Source: Podaxis mareebaensis (Eukaryota; Basidiomycota; Agaricomycetes; Agaricales; Agaricaceae). Taken from it: a DNA stretch of 33,297 nucleotides. A model generated the notes under the pieces. It was not told the DNA's origin. It saw only the letters and a list, made by a program, of their open reading frames with translations, and ran no database searches. The position numbers were made by a program, and so were the translations under genes. Below are positions 11,207 to 23,264 of this stretch, piece after piece (positions within the stretch are counted from its first letter, which is position 1; each line of letters opens with the position of its first letter). The stretch is from assembly GCA_018524725.1 (NCBI GenBank), contig JAEUWP010000011.1:1-33297 (forward strand). The letters are read 5' to 3'.

Positions 11207-11637
11207 GAGAGCTGAAGGTAAGGAGATGAGGATGTCCAGAGTTTATCACTCGGATTGATCTTAGTACTTTCTAGAGTTTCTCACGGGGTCCAGAGCAACT
11301 CGGACCCCCGTTCGTCCGTCGTGGTCCGATCTCGAGGGCCGCGGCCACGGCGCGACATCAAGAAGTGTTCAACTTCAACCCACCGAACTCGGCGTAAAGG
11401 TTCATCTCAATTCACATGTACCAACCCATATCGGTCCTATTCACCTTCGGAGCGCCGTTCGTTTAGGAGGCCACAAGAACTCCCTCTATAATTGACGTGT
11501 AGCTTCATGTTGAATCGCAAAGATAATCATACGTAGCTAAGTATATCTGGAGAATCATCGGTTAGATGCGGTGTTTTCGCGGCGGCGTCGAGTAACAAAC
11601 ACACCTTATCCCTGCACACCCATCTGCCAAGTTTTCA
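11207..11637. promoter_or_regulatory. Upstream region of enolase and 3' end of NOG2
   Basis: About 430 bp between the NOG2 stop codon and the enolase ATG, both on the - strand, must hold the enolase promoter and the NOG2 polyadenylation region. The 40 nt before the enolase ATG are CT-rich (CATCTCCTTACCTTCAGCTC). No canonical TATA box is evident on the - strand. Confidence 0.45.
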
Positions 11638-14025
11638 TCACGCCTTACCCTTCCTCTTCTTGCGTGCTTCTCCTTTCTTGCCAACGGGTAATGATTTTAG
11701 AAGCGCTGCCTTTTCCCGATTCTTGTTCTTGACATTCGCGGTGGTATAAAAGTTTGTTGCTTTGCGCTGTGATTGGATGGGCCTATCAACAGGCGTAGAA
11801 TGACGTAGTAAATTGTCCGCACCTTATTTGTTGTCATGCGCGGTTCTTTCTTGGAACTGGATATCGTTTCCTCTTCCTCTTCATCCTCCGTGGCATTATC
11901 CTTATCTGTCACAATGTTAACTCTTCATCGCAAGATAAGGCAGCAACGACATACCAGACAATTCTGACTCTTCGCCGCCAGAGCCCTTTGCTTCAGAACT
12001 AGGTTCATCGTCATCATCTTCCTTGATGCCTTCAAACACGTCCGTCCACTGAAGTTCCTCTTCGCTTTCTTCACCATCAGAAGCAGCATCTTCACCTTCG
12101 CTGGCGCTTTGCTCCACTTCATCACCGTTTACTATATCTTCCAAGGGTTTGATATCCTCTGGCAGGAACGTGTTCTTCTGCATGATAGAGCCCAAGTTTT
12201 GCTTGACGCTTGGAACTTCAGGTTCCTCCACGGCCCTTCCTTTTCCTTTCACATCCCTCGCTGGCTTTGCCCTCACTTTCGCCTCCGCAATGTTGAGTTC
12301 CTCTGGCCTCTCAGGAGGAGGCACAAAAAATGGTATCCTTCCCCTTACCCAATCGCTCAGGATGATCTTCGCGACCGAGTCCAAATCTGGCTCTCCTTGC
12401 TTTAGCAATCGTCCTTTCTTCCGAGCCAACTTGTCAAGGAACTCTTCCGGATCCCACCCTTGGGTCGGGTCATCCTTGTTCGGTAGTGGGATCCCATATG
12501 TTCTCGACAGGTATAGTGGCTTGACACGCTCCATCAGCGATGGAATGTGTTCCGACGGCGTTGGCAGCGCCTCAACGCGTACCACACCCTTGAGTACTGT
12601 GTCTGTCTGCGAGTCATTGGCGGCAGACGTTGGCACAATACCGGGACAGTCGATAAGGTAGATGCGTTTGGTTAGAGTGATATATTGCCATACCTGAAAT
12701 TGTTACTCAGTAGAGGCTCTTTGGTGAATAAGGGGCATATTGCATACTTTAGTTTCGCCTGGCACGGGCGCAACGCGGCAAACTTTGCTGCTTTTGAGAG
12801 TATTGATAACACTGCTCTTCCCGACATTGGGGTAGCCGACTAGACCGACCGAAATTTGCTTCTTATCGGAGTGCAGTTGCGAGAATTGGCGTAATAATTG
12901 AATGAGTGAACCCTTGCCAAACGAGTGATTCGGAGATGCGTGGAATGCGATAGTGGGATAACGAGGCGTAAGATGTTGAATATAACGGGACTAGAGTAAA
13001 AAGCATGAGCCCCTCCTTGTGCTTCCTCATCGCGAGAACACGCACCGTGACCCAATTCGGCACCAGATCACACTTGTTGATAACCAACACAACCTGCTTA
13101 TGCGCCTTCTCCTTCTTGATATACTCCAATACCGACTCGCATAGGGTACCCAATGGATCCCTTGCATCAATAACATGCAGGATAACGTCCGAGGAGTCTA
13201 TAACCTTATAAAGTTCTCCATAGATACGTCGAGATGTCCCCTTGGCATAGATCGGTTCAATGTAATCAGCGTGTGTCTGTGGCTCAGCCACCGACGAAGC
13301 CAGCGGTTCTACCAGGGTGAGCGACGAAGTAAGACTATCGAAATAAAACCTTCGTACCTATAACACCCACACCCGCCTCATCAGCCGCATTCTCTGCCTC
13401 TTCAGTAGCTGCAGCACCAGCTTTCCCCAGTTCCTCAAACGACCCGACGTCAAGTCTTGGCCTCTTCCTCTGGGCTTTTGGTCCAAATGTCTCCGAGAAT
13501 GGTTCGGTTTCCACTATATGTGCACGCTAGACCAACATGGTCAATATTATTGATATGACAAACCTCTTCAACCCACAAACCTTCCTCAAATTAGGATTTG
13601 CAGCATCGTCGAGAAGGGCCATGGGTAGCTTATTTCGTCGTAAAAGGACAGAGTAAGGATCATCCTTCTTCGCAGCGAGACTCGTGCGGAAATGGTCGAG
13701 AGCAGTCTGTGAAATGACTCTAGTATTACCTATCCACAAAGCACTCGGAGTTGAGTGACAGAATACTAGTGATAGTAGCAACAAACGTACCGAACCACCT
13801 CCGATCAGGCTGCACTCTTCCAGGTTTTGTCTCAGCCTCTCCCTTCTGAAACGCAGCGGCTTGTATAATCTTTCCATCCTTATCCCTCACAGCCTTTCCA
13901 CCCTTCAACATATTCAGTCGACTGACTTGTTTCGCATTACGGTAGAAGTTTTCGCCTTTGACTCTGGCGAGAGATACAGAGGATCGACTTTTGGAAGGGG
14001 GAGACCCCTTTTTTGTCGGCGCCAT
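11638..14025 (-). CDS. NOG2: Nucleolar GTP-binding protein 2 (NOG2/Nug2), eight exons, 669 aa
   Basis: NOG2 is a circularly permuted GTPase needed for maturation of the pre-60S ribosomal subunit in the nucleolus and nucleoplasm, before nuclear export. Exons: 13791-14025, 13581-13729, 13358-13526, 13046-13308, 12748-12990, 11955-12693, 11823-11905 and 11638-11766. The seven introns are 49-61 nt and all phases agree. The N-terminal family region has [19 protein letters not shown]. The G motifs come in the permuted order typical of the YlqF/NOG family: DARDP (232-236), NKCD (262-265, G4), GYPNVGKSS (324-332, G1), PGETK (349-353, G2) and DCPG (368-371, G3). The C-terminal part has a long acidic stretch, then a basic tail ([13 protein letters not shown]) like a nuclear or nucleolar signal. 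All GTP-binding residues are present. About 220 bp separate it from the importin gene upstream. Confidence 0.96.
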
Positions 14026-14246
14026 GTTGGCAGGACTAAGAGCTGTCTAGGTCAGCAAAGGGATGTGCGATGTAACTATGTATTGCAGCAGATTCGATGC
14101 TCGAAAATCCTCATCAATTTCCCACGGACGACCAACCAATTATTCCAATTATTCCAAGTTTATTTGGACCTGAAGGCCTGATCTATGAAAATACACAGGA
14201 TTTTTGAGCCGTATAGTAAACGACATTATCGTAAGTATTTGACGCT
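14026..14246 (-). promoter_or_regulatory. Short intergenic region carrying the NOG2 promoter
   Basis: These 221 bp lie between the stop codon of the importin gene and the NOG2 ATG, both on the - strand. They must serve as terminator for one and promoter for the other. It contains the direct repeat TTATTCCAATTATTCCAA around 14140-14157 (+). No clear TATA box. Confidence 0.4.
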
Positions 14247-17200
14247 TCACTGGCTTCCAATGGCACGGCGAAGGACGAGCAACTCCTCCGCAGAGAGTTG
14301 GTCCGCGATCTGATTGAAATTGGCGACGTTTCGTGCAGCGCAGTCTCGGAAAAAGTTGACCAAGTGAGCCTATGCAAGAAGATTAATATTCGTTTATATC
14401 CAACCGTGAGTTGGACGCTCACCTGCATGTCCATCTGTGAAATAGGATCATTCTTCAGGTCCTCGTCATCGTTGTCGTCAAGAATTTCATCATTATCAAA
14501 TGCCACTCCTTTAGGACCAAGCATCTCTGACAAGAATGCGAACTCGTCTTCCTTGAAACCTTGATGTTGTCTCTCTTCCTCCGTCCATTCTTCGTCCTAA
14601 GCGAAATTATAAGTTTGAAGACCTCGCAGCACTCAACATAATCGTACCCCATCGTCAGAATCCACCTCGAAGCTCATGTCCTGGGCAGCAATGGTTGCTG
14701 ATTCACCGCCAGATTGGAGGTCACGAATAATAATCTTGAGCGCCTTGACGTGGAAGGGTATCGAAGTAAATTCGTGCGGGGCTGCGACAGCTGAGTAAGG
14801 AGATCGGTAATCGCAGCCTCGAGAAAGACATTGCTCACTTTTCTTAGTCTTGGATCGGGTCATGATGACTGAAGCTTACATGTGAACGCTTGCCAAAAAA
14901 GAATAGAAGACTGGACATACCATTCCTTGTCTCTGGTTTGACGATAAGTTCACCTTTAACGGTGAGGTTTTGAAGGGACGGTCTCTCCGAGGTCAGCAGC
15001 TGTGTGAGACCCAACGTGCTGATTCTCGACGGCCAGAATCCCTGGAATGTCTCTGCATTCTCGCACCACGTTTGGATGAGGATGTCTAGACCCGAGCGTC
15101 CTTCGATATTAGTAGACTCTAGAAGGTCGAGAATGGTATCCCGCTGATTGTTGATCAGGAATGCGAAGGGGCAAACGAGACTCTGTAAAGGGACCTTCAG
15201 CAAGGCCGTCCATCATCAAATTAGGTAACCAACCTGAAGGAAAGTAGCGGTCTTGGCAGTCCTCATCCGAGCTACCATCGCCTGAAGGAGTTGAGGAAGA
15301 ACGGGAAGGATAGCCTCGCCCGCTCTGCGGAACAAGTGGATAATAAGATCACCGATCACCAGCCCTCCTGCCTCATCCTGACTCTCAAGCAACTTCGCCA
15401 CAAGCTTCAAAACATAGTCCAAACCATTACGACCTTCAGAGTCTGTCCACGAGACTAACTGATTACAATCCTTCCGGATAACAAGTGTAAGACATTCAAT
15501 GCCGTTCTGCGCTGAGGAATCAGTAACTATACTTCGGTATAATGGAGGGGTTAGCGTACTTGAATGACATCCCTATCTTCTGCCTCTCCAAGGCATGCAA
15601 ACAAGGGTGGTGCAAGGAGGGAGAAGAAGCCCTCACCCAAACCAGATTCGGGAGCACCCCGAACGAGGCTGGTGACTAGGTCGATTGCAGAACTAGCGAT
15701 CCATGATTCATCCTTCTTGGCAGTAGCAATGGCGTTGCTCAGCGGAGGGAGCGAGCTCTTCACTACTGCCTCATAAACTCCGGATGGCGAAGCGCTAGCA
15801 AGGGTAGTCAGGATATCGGTCAGAATCGAAATAAAGATAGGATCTGAACAACCAGTTAGAATAAATAAATTTCAACATGTCATTAATATAATATACCTTT
15901 GTTGTTCTTATGCCAGACTTGCAAAACTGCTTGGATCAATGAAGCAGCAAGGTCGGGTGTAATCCAGCTTCCCTTATCAACCTCAACGACAACCGATAAC
16001 GTCTCAAGGACGAGGCCAAGCGTGTCCTCTGATGCAACGGGCAGGAACGGTCCGAGATCCTTCGCGATTCGAGGGGCAAAAGGCGCAAGCGCAGCATCAT
16101 CACCACCCTGGAAGAAGCTACTTTCCCTTCAGAGAGGGCACTCAGGAAGAGGATGGACGCAACAAACTTATGCACCGCCTTAATAGCAGAAATTTTGACC
16201 GGTACGCCTGCCTCGTTTGACTCGATGACGTGAAGAGCGGCTTCCAAGTATTGGCCCGATGATTGTAAGGGAAGCAGTGAGGAGAACTGGCTTGCGAACA
16301 CAAATCCACGGCCTTGCAGGAAGGGTTGCTCTACAACAGCGTCAACAATCACTAAGATCCTGGAACCAGATTCGAGCCACTCACGAGGAAGGCTAAGGAT
16401 AGAAGGAATAACAGTCATTAAGAGAGACTCAATATCGATCGGCTTCTCCCTTCCAGAGTCTTGTTCGTCTTGGACACAATCAAGAACGGGTTCCGCTTGC
16501 GACCCGACTGCAGCAAAGGCGGCCTCGAGAGGTCTCCACCTGATGGTCCGATCGATGAGGGAATACAAAAAGGCAAGAGCCTGATCCAACATACCAGTCT
16601 TCGTTACCTCCATCACGAGCCTGCTGAGAAGATTGGATAATCCGATGAACTGCAGACGAAAAGGCACGAGTGGTTTGCGCAGGTAACCTTTCAATCAAAA
16701 CCTATTCGTTCCTATTGAGTAAGAGACCAAGAAACTCGTGCTAAGAAAGCTCACATTCAACAAATCAAAACCGGCGACTCTAATGCTATATGCCTGAGTT
16801 TCATCATCTTCCTGCGCTACGAACGCATTTGCATTGTTTGCCCACGTCTCTTCCTGTGCACTTCCTTCAGTGGAAAAGGCATCGAGAAAACAAAGTTACG
16901 TACATCTTCATGAGTGATTTGGGCATAATTGAAGATGGCGGACACAAGTTCTTCTAGACTAGATTCAAGCCATTCCTTTGATTTGCCATGTCGTGTCACC
17001 GCGGAAATGAAATCCAAGATGGGACAGATAAGTTGAGCCAGGTCAATGGTATCGTCTTCGGAAGTCTTGGGAACGGTTTCATCTGAAAGATAATAGTGGG
17101 CGAATGTGGGGTATAGTGCATGCAAGTGGCGAACAGAGGCTGCCAAGAACTCCATCAAAAAGGGCTGGGTGATGGCTTTAGAGAACGATGTGTGTATTGT

Positions 17201-18316
17201 TGACAGTGTCTGCACACAATAAGGTGAAAGCAAAGATGGCTAGCGGAAAACTCCTCACTTTGAATATCTGGATCCGAACCGCGAGGCCATCCCAATTTTG
17301 GCCGTTCGAAACATCAGAAACGGGGTCGATAGCCAAAAGGACCTTGAAGGCCTCCAGCCAGACGGGCAGGACGGTTCCAGTCGCTTCTTTGACAGCTTGT
17401 GGATGCTGATCCTTTACCATGAAGAGCGCGGTTACGCATTGACGGAAGACGGATATTGTACGAGCCCTTGTCAAAGGTGAATGTGCCTTTTAAGAAAAAA
17501 TTGAGCGATTTCCCATCTGCAAAGCCCTGCGACCACGTACTTCGGTTGCCCCAAGAATATTGAGTAGAACAGGAAGAAGTTGGCGAAGGACAGGTAGGAT
17601 TTGGTCTTCCGTAAGGTCTGCTTTGATGAACTCGGTGAAAACTTGCATTGCGCCATGAATAGCATCCGAGGAACCAGACGAAAGCAAGTCTATGAGTGCA
17701 GTAAGGAGATCCGGATACTCATCGGGCCAATCGCAGTTGGCTACAGAGGACAGTATGTGGGCCTGTTTGTATAGCACGCGTTAATCAATTCCTTTCGGGC
17801 AGAATGGCTAGGATCTGAACGAACACATAAGGATCGAACGCGACGGTTGGGGTCAGATAGCCCCCGGAAGACAGCTTGGCGAATTTGAGTCTTGATCTGT
17901 ATACTGAAGTGAGAGCCAAAAGGTAATTTGCATTCAATGCACTCACTTCCGGGGGCGGAGCAGAGCCTCGGAAACCAGGGAAGTATGGCGACCATCTCTC
18001 CTTCACGTACTTTCGTAGAGCAATGCTGGCGGAGTGTCGGTGTCATAGGTAAGATAAAACGCGCCAGGTGAGGACCGGAGTGAGATTACATATCTGTCTC
18101 AGGGAAACATCTGCATCTTGAGCAAGAACAATCTGTGCCAACGCCAGCCCAGTATCTTATCACGCGTTAGCTTTTGCAGCAGGGTGCCAACGCAGAAGGA
18201 TAAATACTGATGTCTTCGAATGATTCTGCAAGTTTCAATTCCGCCGCAATGCGAGTGTTTGTATCGGGATTGAGGGTAGCAGAGAGAATTTGTGCGATCT
18301 CATTCATTGAAACCAT
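14247..18316 (-). CDS. KAP114: Importin-beta family nuclear import receptor, Kap114/importin-9 type (about 18 exons, about 1056 aa)
   Basis: Karyopherins of this type carry histones, TATA-binding protein and other basic cargo into the nucleus under control of Ran. Exons: 18208-18316, 18090-18155, 17947-18025, 17825-17896, 17541-17762, 17259-17486, 16904-17209, 16755-16853, 16595-16701, 16168-16539, 15897-16117, 15560-15843, 15234-15506, 14921-15182, 14839-14868, 14648-14790, 14423-14596 and 14247-14369. Introns are 48-64 nt. Family landmarks are IALRKYVKERWSPYF (importin-beta N-terminal region), CDWPDEYPDLL, SIRVAGFDLLNVL, FFQGGDDAALAPFAPRIAKD, an acidic loop near the C terminus (DNDDEDLKND) and the ending LVNFFRDCAARN. 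The protein is built of HEAT repeats throughout. One junction is unresolved: the exon 2 donor (after 18090) leaves phase 1, but exon 3 needs phase 2, so the frame is one base short there. All other junctions fit. The start MVSMNEIAQILSATLNPDT is chosen by similarity to the family N terminus. Confidence 0.93.
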
Positions 18317-21300
18317 GGGTGGAAGATAGAAAACTATGATGTATTATTGTCCCACACGTGCGGGACGCGTTGATTACTTTATCTAACCCTGCTTTGTCAT
18401 CAGTGACAACTGATGCAGACTCCTGACACTGACAAGCCCCAGAGCGTGGAATGCTGAGAAAGCAAGGAATTCACCAAGCATTTGGTCAAAGACTCGTTCC
18501 TCAATTGCGCGAGGCCAGATCAGTCAATTTCAGCGCCTTAGGCTGTCATACAGGGAAGAGTCACACAAGGCAAGGCGGCTTGGTGTTGGGGCTCCAAAGG
18601 TACGACACGCTCACCCGAGGGTTCAAGCAGAGGGTTGGGAACTGCCATCATCAGCGAGATCTACGATAAACTCGTTGTCCTTTCGCCGGCAATGTTTATT
18701 AGGCTGTGAATCCTCGCCTCTCCTTCGCCCGAACTTGGATCCAACTCACACGCCTATCCTTATTATTACGTTTCCGGTAAGAGCAAGAGGACATCGCGCC
18801 CATGTCCAATAAATGGATAATGAATTCAGGAGCCATTGTACAGACGTTATATAAAACCAAGTCTCGTCGCTCGCCTGCGCCTTCGTCAGTGTGTGGCTAT
18901 GCCTGGCACTGGCCAGAAACCCACTTGCACATTATCATCTCCTCTTATGAACCCGCGTGCTCCTTCATGACGGAAAATGAGAATCTAATGCAGCAGGAGG
19001 CCTCATTCCAAGCAGAAATACAAGAGCTTATACGAGGAGTTCATTTAAACAGTACCACGGTGTTCAAGAAGAATAGCCAATTGTCATCCTCTTCGTTTAT
19101 AGCTTCACCTTCCCCGCTGGAGAGCATTGAGCTACCTGATATGCAGGAAAGGACGGTGATCAATATCATAAGCCTGCACGTACGACGGCATATAAATTTT
19201 AAAGCATATAAATAAGCTTGTATAATGGGCTCCACCAAACTTATACTTCTCTTCTACACTTCCATAACCTTTCACTCTATCCCTTTACGAGCGTATCCTA
19301 CGATTCAGATTATACAGTCGAAAACTTCCGTTTGCGTAACCTTTCTTAGTGAACCTTCGGGCTTTCGCATATGCTTAAGCAGTTATTGATGGTGCTATTT
19401 GGATACTTGGATGTTGGTCGAGAGTGCACCAGTCCCGAGCCATCGTTTGAGGTTTCCTGGCGGCACTTGCAATAGCCTTGCATATTTCAACGGCTTATCA
19501 GAATGCTGGCGCTTCAGGGCGGAGTGGTACTATTATGATGTCATAACCCTTACTTCCCGATTTAGAAGGAAATCTATTTGTGTTTCCAAGGGCTATGAAC
19601 ACGTTCATACGGTCCTAAGTTACTATGAGCCCCAACAGCCGTTGCGACCTCCAAAATGACTTTTTGTCATGCCAGAAAAACCCCATCGGATGTGCCTCAC
19701 ACAAGTACACAACTTCGCAGACTTTCAGGACTTCATCCGATGAAATCAATCACCCATAAGTTCCCTTCGCCTGAAATATCTTTCCCCTCCTGCACGCAGC
19801 ATTGGTCCTTGACTATAGACCTCATTGAACTAGGTCGCGCCATGTAGGGGCTCTGACGCATTCTAGGAACCCGCAGCTGCGGCGGTCCAGAAGATTCGCT
19901 TCAGTGAGTAGACCTGCCACTACCTAATATCATATATTATTCAGTTCTTCTCTTACATTGAAGACGTGATGATGTAGCCGGAAGTGTGGCGAGTAAGTCG
20001 GAAGGACTAACGATCCTCTCGTCCTCAACAGAGCACCCTTAGAAACTCGAAGTGCCCTGTTATCGACTCTGGCCTCAATTGACTCTTCTGCCTTGAAGCA
20101 TCTTCGTCGACATTCCTGGCCGACATGAATACAAACAGCGGACAACGTCATAAGTCCCTATAGGGGACCAAAGGCTGTGGTCGGATGTAGCCAATATATG
20201 GGATCACCTTTGGACGTTTACTTAAGGCCCCCTTAGCCTTTTCGAATCTTTGGCAGTTGTATTAACTTACGTTGCTCTGAACTCTTTGAACCATCTTGCT
20301 CCTGGAGCTCTGATAAAGCTGGTTCATATCACTAAAGAGTTCCAGCGCGTGCCCATGCGTCGACCCGTTGTTCCCCAGAAAAACGCATCTTCCGTGCCTT
20401 TCGGGCTGCCTTCCAAGTATGAGCAGATCTATTTAGCTATACCAATCTGGTATCGTCGTAGCATTCTTGTGTGAGTAGTGAACACTATGCGGCCCTTCAT
20501 TGCCTGCTGATAGCCTTTGCCAGATCCTCAGTGCTGCGGCCTTCCTGGGCCCAATACCAGGAACACGGATGGGAACTGAGAAAGGAAACCCGCACCAAAA
20601 TCGAGTATGTTACCAGGGCCTCTGTCACATTCGTTCATTACCTTAAATTCTCTTCAACAGACCGAGGGAACTACGCCACTATCCACCAAGGGAGACAATT
20701 CTCCCTTGCTACACCGAGTGAATAGTGGTTATTGGTATCCGGGAACTCCCAGGAACTACAGTCGTTGTGAAGCCGTAGTAACCACGAGATTAAGTTGTAT
20801 CACATACACCAACGTGAACAGGCGAGGGAAAGGATACGGCTTATGAATGCGACACAACGAAAACCAATTGCATCCGAGTCCGAAGGCCTGGAACTCGTAG
20901 CATGGCCGCTCAATAGCAACGGTAGGGCATGTAGCTACTGAACTGCTGCCGCTGAGACTGATATGCTATTCTTTCCATCCTTGGACATGCAATCTCCAAT
21001 TTAGCGAGTCAAAGAGCACAGAGCTAGATTGGACTTCCATGAGAAATATCTTCCTGGGACTAGAGTACGTTACTTTTCACACATCGTATCCTTGGAGATA
21101 ATTATTCTTCTATCGCGTTAGAGCTTGTAAAACGGTCGGTTTAATCCTGCAGGATACACCAGTAGCTGAGCCTGAAAAAATACATTCACTACTAACCTCG
21201 TTGCACGGGCGGCGCTGTTCCTGCTTCCGCCGTTGCCTTAGTTTGTGTCAGGATCTCTTCCTGCAGGTGGTGGGAATGGTAAGTCCTTCAACCGAACCTC

Positions 21301-21607
21301 TGCCTCTTTCCTAATCAACGTCTTTTCAGACAACACATGCCACAGGGTCCACTGCCAAGCTTATCTGAGCGCATTTACTGCCCACCTAAATGATCTCGAA
21401 TGTCGAACACATCAGGACAAGTAGAAGGTTCGAGCCTACCCCAACAACCAGACCATTGGCATCATCTCAGGCCAAAGTACGTGCTTCATCCTGTTGTGCG
21501 ACTGGGATGCACTTCGGCTGACAGCCGACCTCTAGGTATACTGATAGATCTATGTAGTATTAATCAGTCCCAGGTCCATATGATACACAATGCATGCAGG
21601 TTGAAAT
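18317..21607. other. Long gene-poor intergenic region
   Basis: About 3.3 kb with no recognised gene apart from a weak small ORF at 18967-19215. The promoter of the importin gene must lie just right of 18316 on the - strand. ORFs of 60-86 codons around 19.4-20.8 kb show no domain and no consistent splicing. No transposon ends, tRNA or tandem repeats were seen. Confidence 0.5.
18967..19215 (+). CDS. Possible small hypothetical protein (82 aa)
   Basis: The frame from ATG 18967 starts MTENENLMQQEASFQAEIQ and runs 82 codons; the same frame is open from an ATG at 18802. A TATA-like TTATATAAAA at about 18848-18857 lies roughly 110 nt upstream of the ATG, followed by a CT/CG-rich leader. The product is hydrophilic, with a possible short coiled helix at residues 6-25 and a Ser-rich middle. 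It has no signal peptide or membrane segment and I recognise no family. It could be a chance ORF. Confidence 0.25.
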   Translation: MTENENLMQQEASFQAEIQELIRGVHLNSTTVFKKNSQLSSSSFIASPSPLESIELPDMQERTVINIISLHVRRHINFKAYK

Positions 21608-23264
21608 CTAAAACGACAGATCCACGCCTTCCTTGCCCAAGTCCCACTCTCTGACCGTTCCACGTTTCTTGTACTCAATACCCAAAAGATTTTCACCACT
21701 GGCACCACCCATACTCGTGCTCCCGACGTCAACCCTTTTCCCCTTCCCCTTTCCTGTTTTATCCTTCTTATCCACTAACCCTAACCGTTCTAACCTCTTC
21801 CTCTCTTCTTTATCCTGCCTCCGTAGCTTGATCAACTCAAGCATAGCGTCCCACCCCTCAAATTCGGCGTCATTGATAAGACCGGTGGCGGGTACATTCG
21901 GCACCGTGCTGAGAGGTGCCACGTCTAACCGTGGGTCATAGTTCTCGTCAAAGTATTTGTCCATCTTGGACGGAAGATTGGGAGGCGGTGAAGGGCCAGG
22001 GGAGGGTGAGGAGCGGGAGGAGAGGGACATGCTCCGGGTATGAGAGGAGCTGCGAGAAGATGGTTTGGATCGTTTAGATCCAGGATGGTGGAATGGACGC
22101 GAGGAGCTAGTGCTACGCGCGCGATGACTCCTGGTTTGGCTAGGGCTGCGACTGCGGCCCCGCTTCCGGTCGCGATGTGTAGATGTATGAGAAGATGATG
22201 CACTAGTACTATCCTCTTTTGCCTTGGATGGTGATTTATAGTGTCGGTTATGGCCCTCCGCATCGTCCTCTCCGGCCTCGTCTTCTCTTAAGTCGTCCAA
22301 AGCATATTTGGGTTGTTTCTCGCCGGATGGTGGCCTGGGAGAACGAGATCGGGGATGCTTGTGGCGGGACGTTGACCTTTTTCGTCTAACCCTGTCCTTA
22401 ACGTCGTCCCTCCGGCGTCTTGGAGAGGTACTCCTACTCCTCGGTCGCCTTCTTCGTCGATCCTCGTCATTAACATCATCGTGCTTCCTTCTACTTCGCC
22501 TTCGATCCTTGTCTTCCCTCTCTTTACTCCGACTTCTCTCTCGTTCCTTCCCCTTGTCCTTGTCCTTTTCCCTCCTCTTTCTCCTCGCCCTATCTTCCTC
22601 GCCCTCACTTTCCGAATCATACTCTACATCCCAGGTCTCCCAACTTCTGATCTTCCGCTTCCTCCTCTCCTTCTCTCGATCTGCAGTCCGTCCATTCCAC
22701 CGGTCCCAGCCCTCCTCCCTCTCACCCTCCCGTTCTTCCCTCCAAGAACGTCGTGATGAGGAATGTGGACGCGAGGAGTATGAATGTTTGGATTTCTCTC
22801 CTGAAATCCGTGCGCGGACGGCTTCCTCCGCTCGAGCTCTACGTTCTTTCTTCTCTTGTTCGCGCCTGGCACGTTTGATTTCTTCCGCAGCTTCAGCTTG
22901 TGCTTTCAATATTGCCTTGTTATGGTCATCTGTGCTCCTGATTATGGATGTCAAGAAACGCTTGTTCGTCCTTGGAGCGTTCGGGTCCTGTCTGGCGAAT
23001 AAGTCAGCCTGCAGCCGAATGAGGAAACAATAAATGCAGTACATACAGGTTACTTGCAATGTAAGCTCTAATGCCTTGCTGACTATAACGCTCGGCTTTC
23101 TTCTTTGCTTCCTTGAGTATGAGCTCCGCTACGTGTCTATCGAGGTCTTCATCCGTTACAGTAGGTGATAGAGAGGTGCCCATAGAGGCACGGACGAGGT
23201 TGGAAACGACGGTGGAGAGTGTGTTGGGTTTGTCATTAACATTCGTGTTTGAGGAGGAAGCCAT
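21608..23264 (-). CDS. Arginine/serine-rich protein, probably RNA-processing related (two exons, 533 aa)
   Basis: Exons: 23047-23264 and 21608-22991. The 55-nt intron has donor GTATGT, branch-like GCTGAC and acceptor CAG, and joins SNL to QDPNAP in frame. Residues 1-72 are a helical N terminus (LDRHVAELILKEAKKKAE). Residues about 82-97 form a compact motif, NKRFLTSIIRSTDDHN, followed by a charged coiled coil of Glu/Arg/Lys/Ala. Residues about 145-400 are an RS/RD/RE-rich domain typical of splicing-associated nuclear proteins. The last 120 residues are again ordered-looking (KMDKYFDENYDPRLDV, then EFEGWDAMLELIKLRRQ) and are probably conserved. I cannot name the family with certainty. Nuclear localisation and a role in pre-mRNA processing are inferred from composition. 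Confidence 0.85.

Noticed and set aside
18026..18089. U12-type AT-AC intron as an explanation for the importin exon 2/3 frame problem
   Set aside because: The donor ATATGTAATC does not match the U12 consensus, and such introns are not expected in this group. An error or an unrecognised splice site is simpler.
21776..21790. CTAACCCTAACC string resembling telomeric repeats
   Set aside because: It is only two units long and lies inside the coding sequence of the RS-rich gene.
22308..23033. Long open frames on + opposite the RS-rich gene (up to 241 codons)
   Set aside because: They are mirror products of the repetitive RS/RE codons on the - strand. Their Ser/Leu runs have no independent support.
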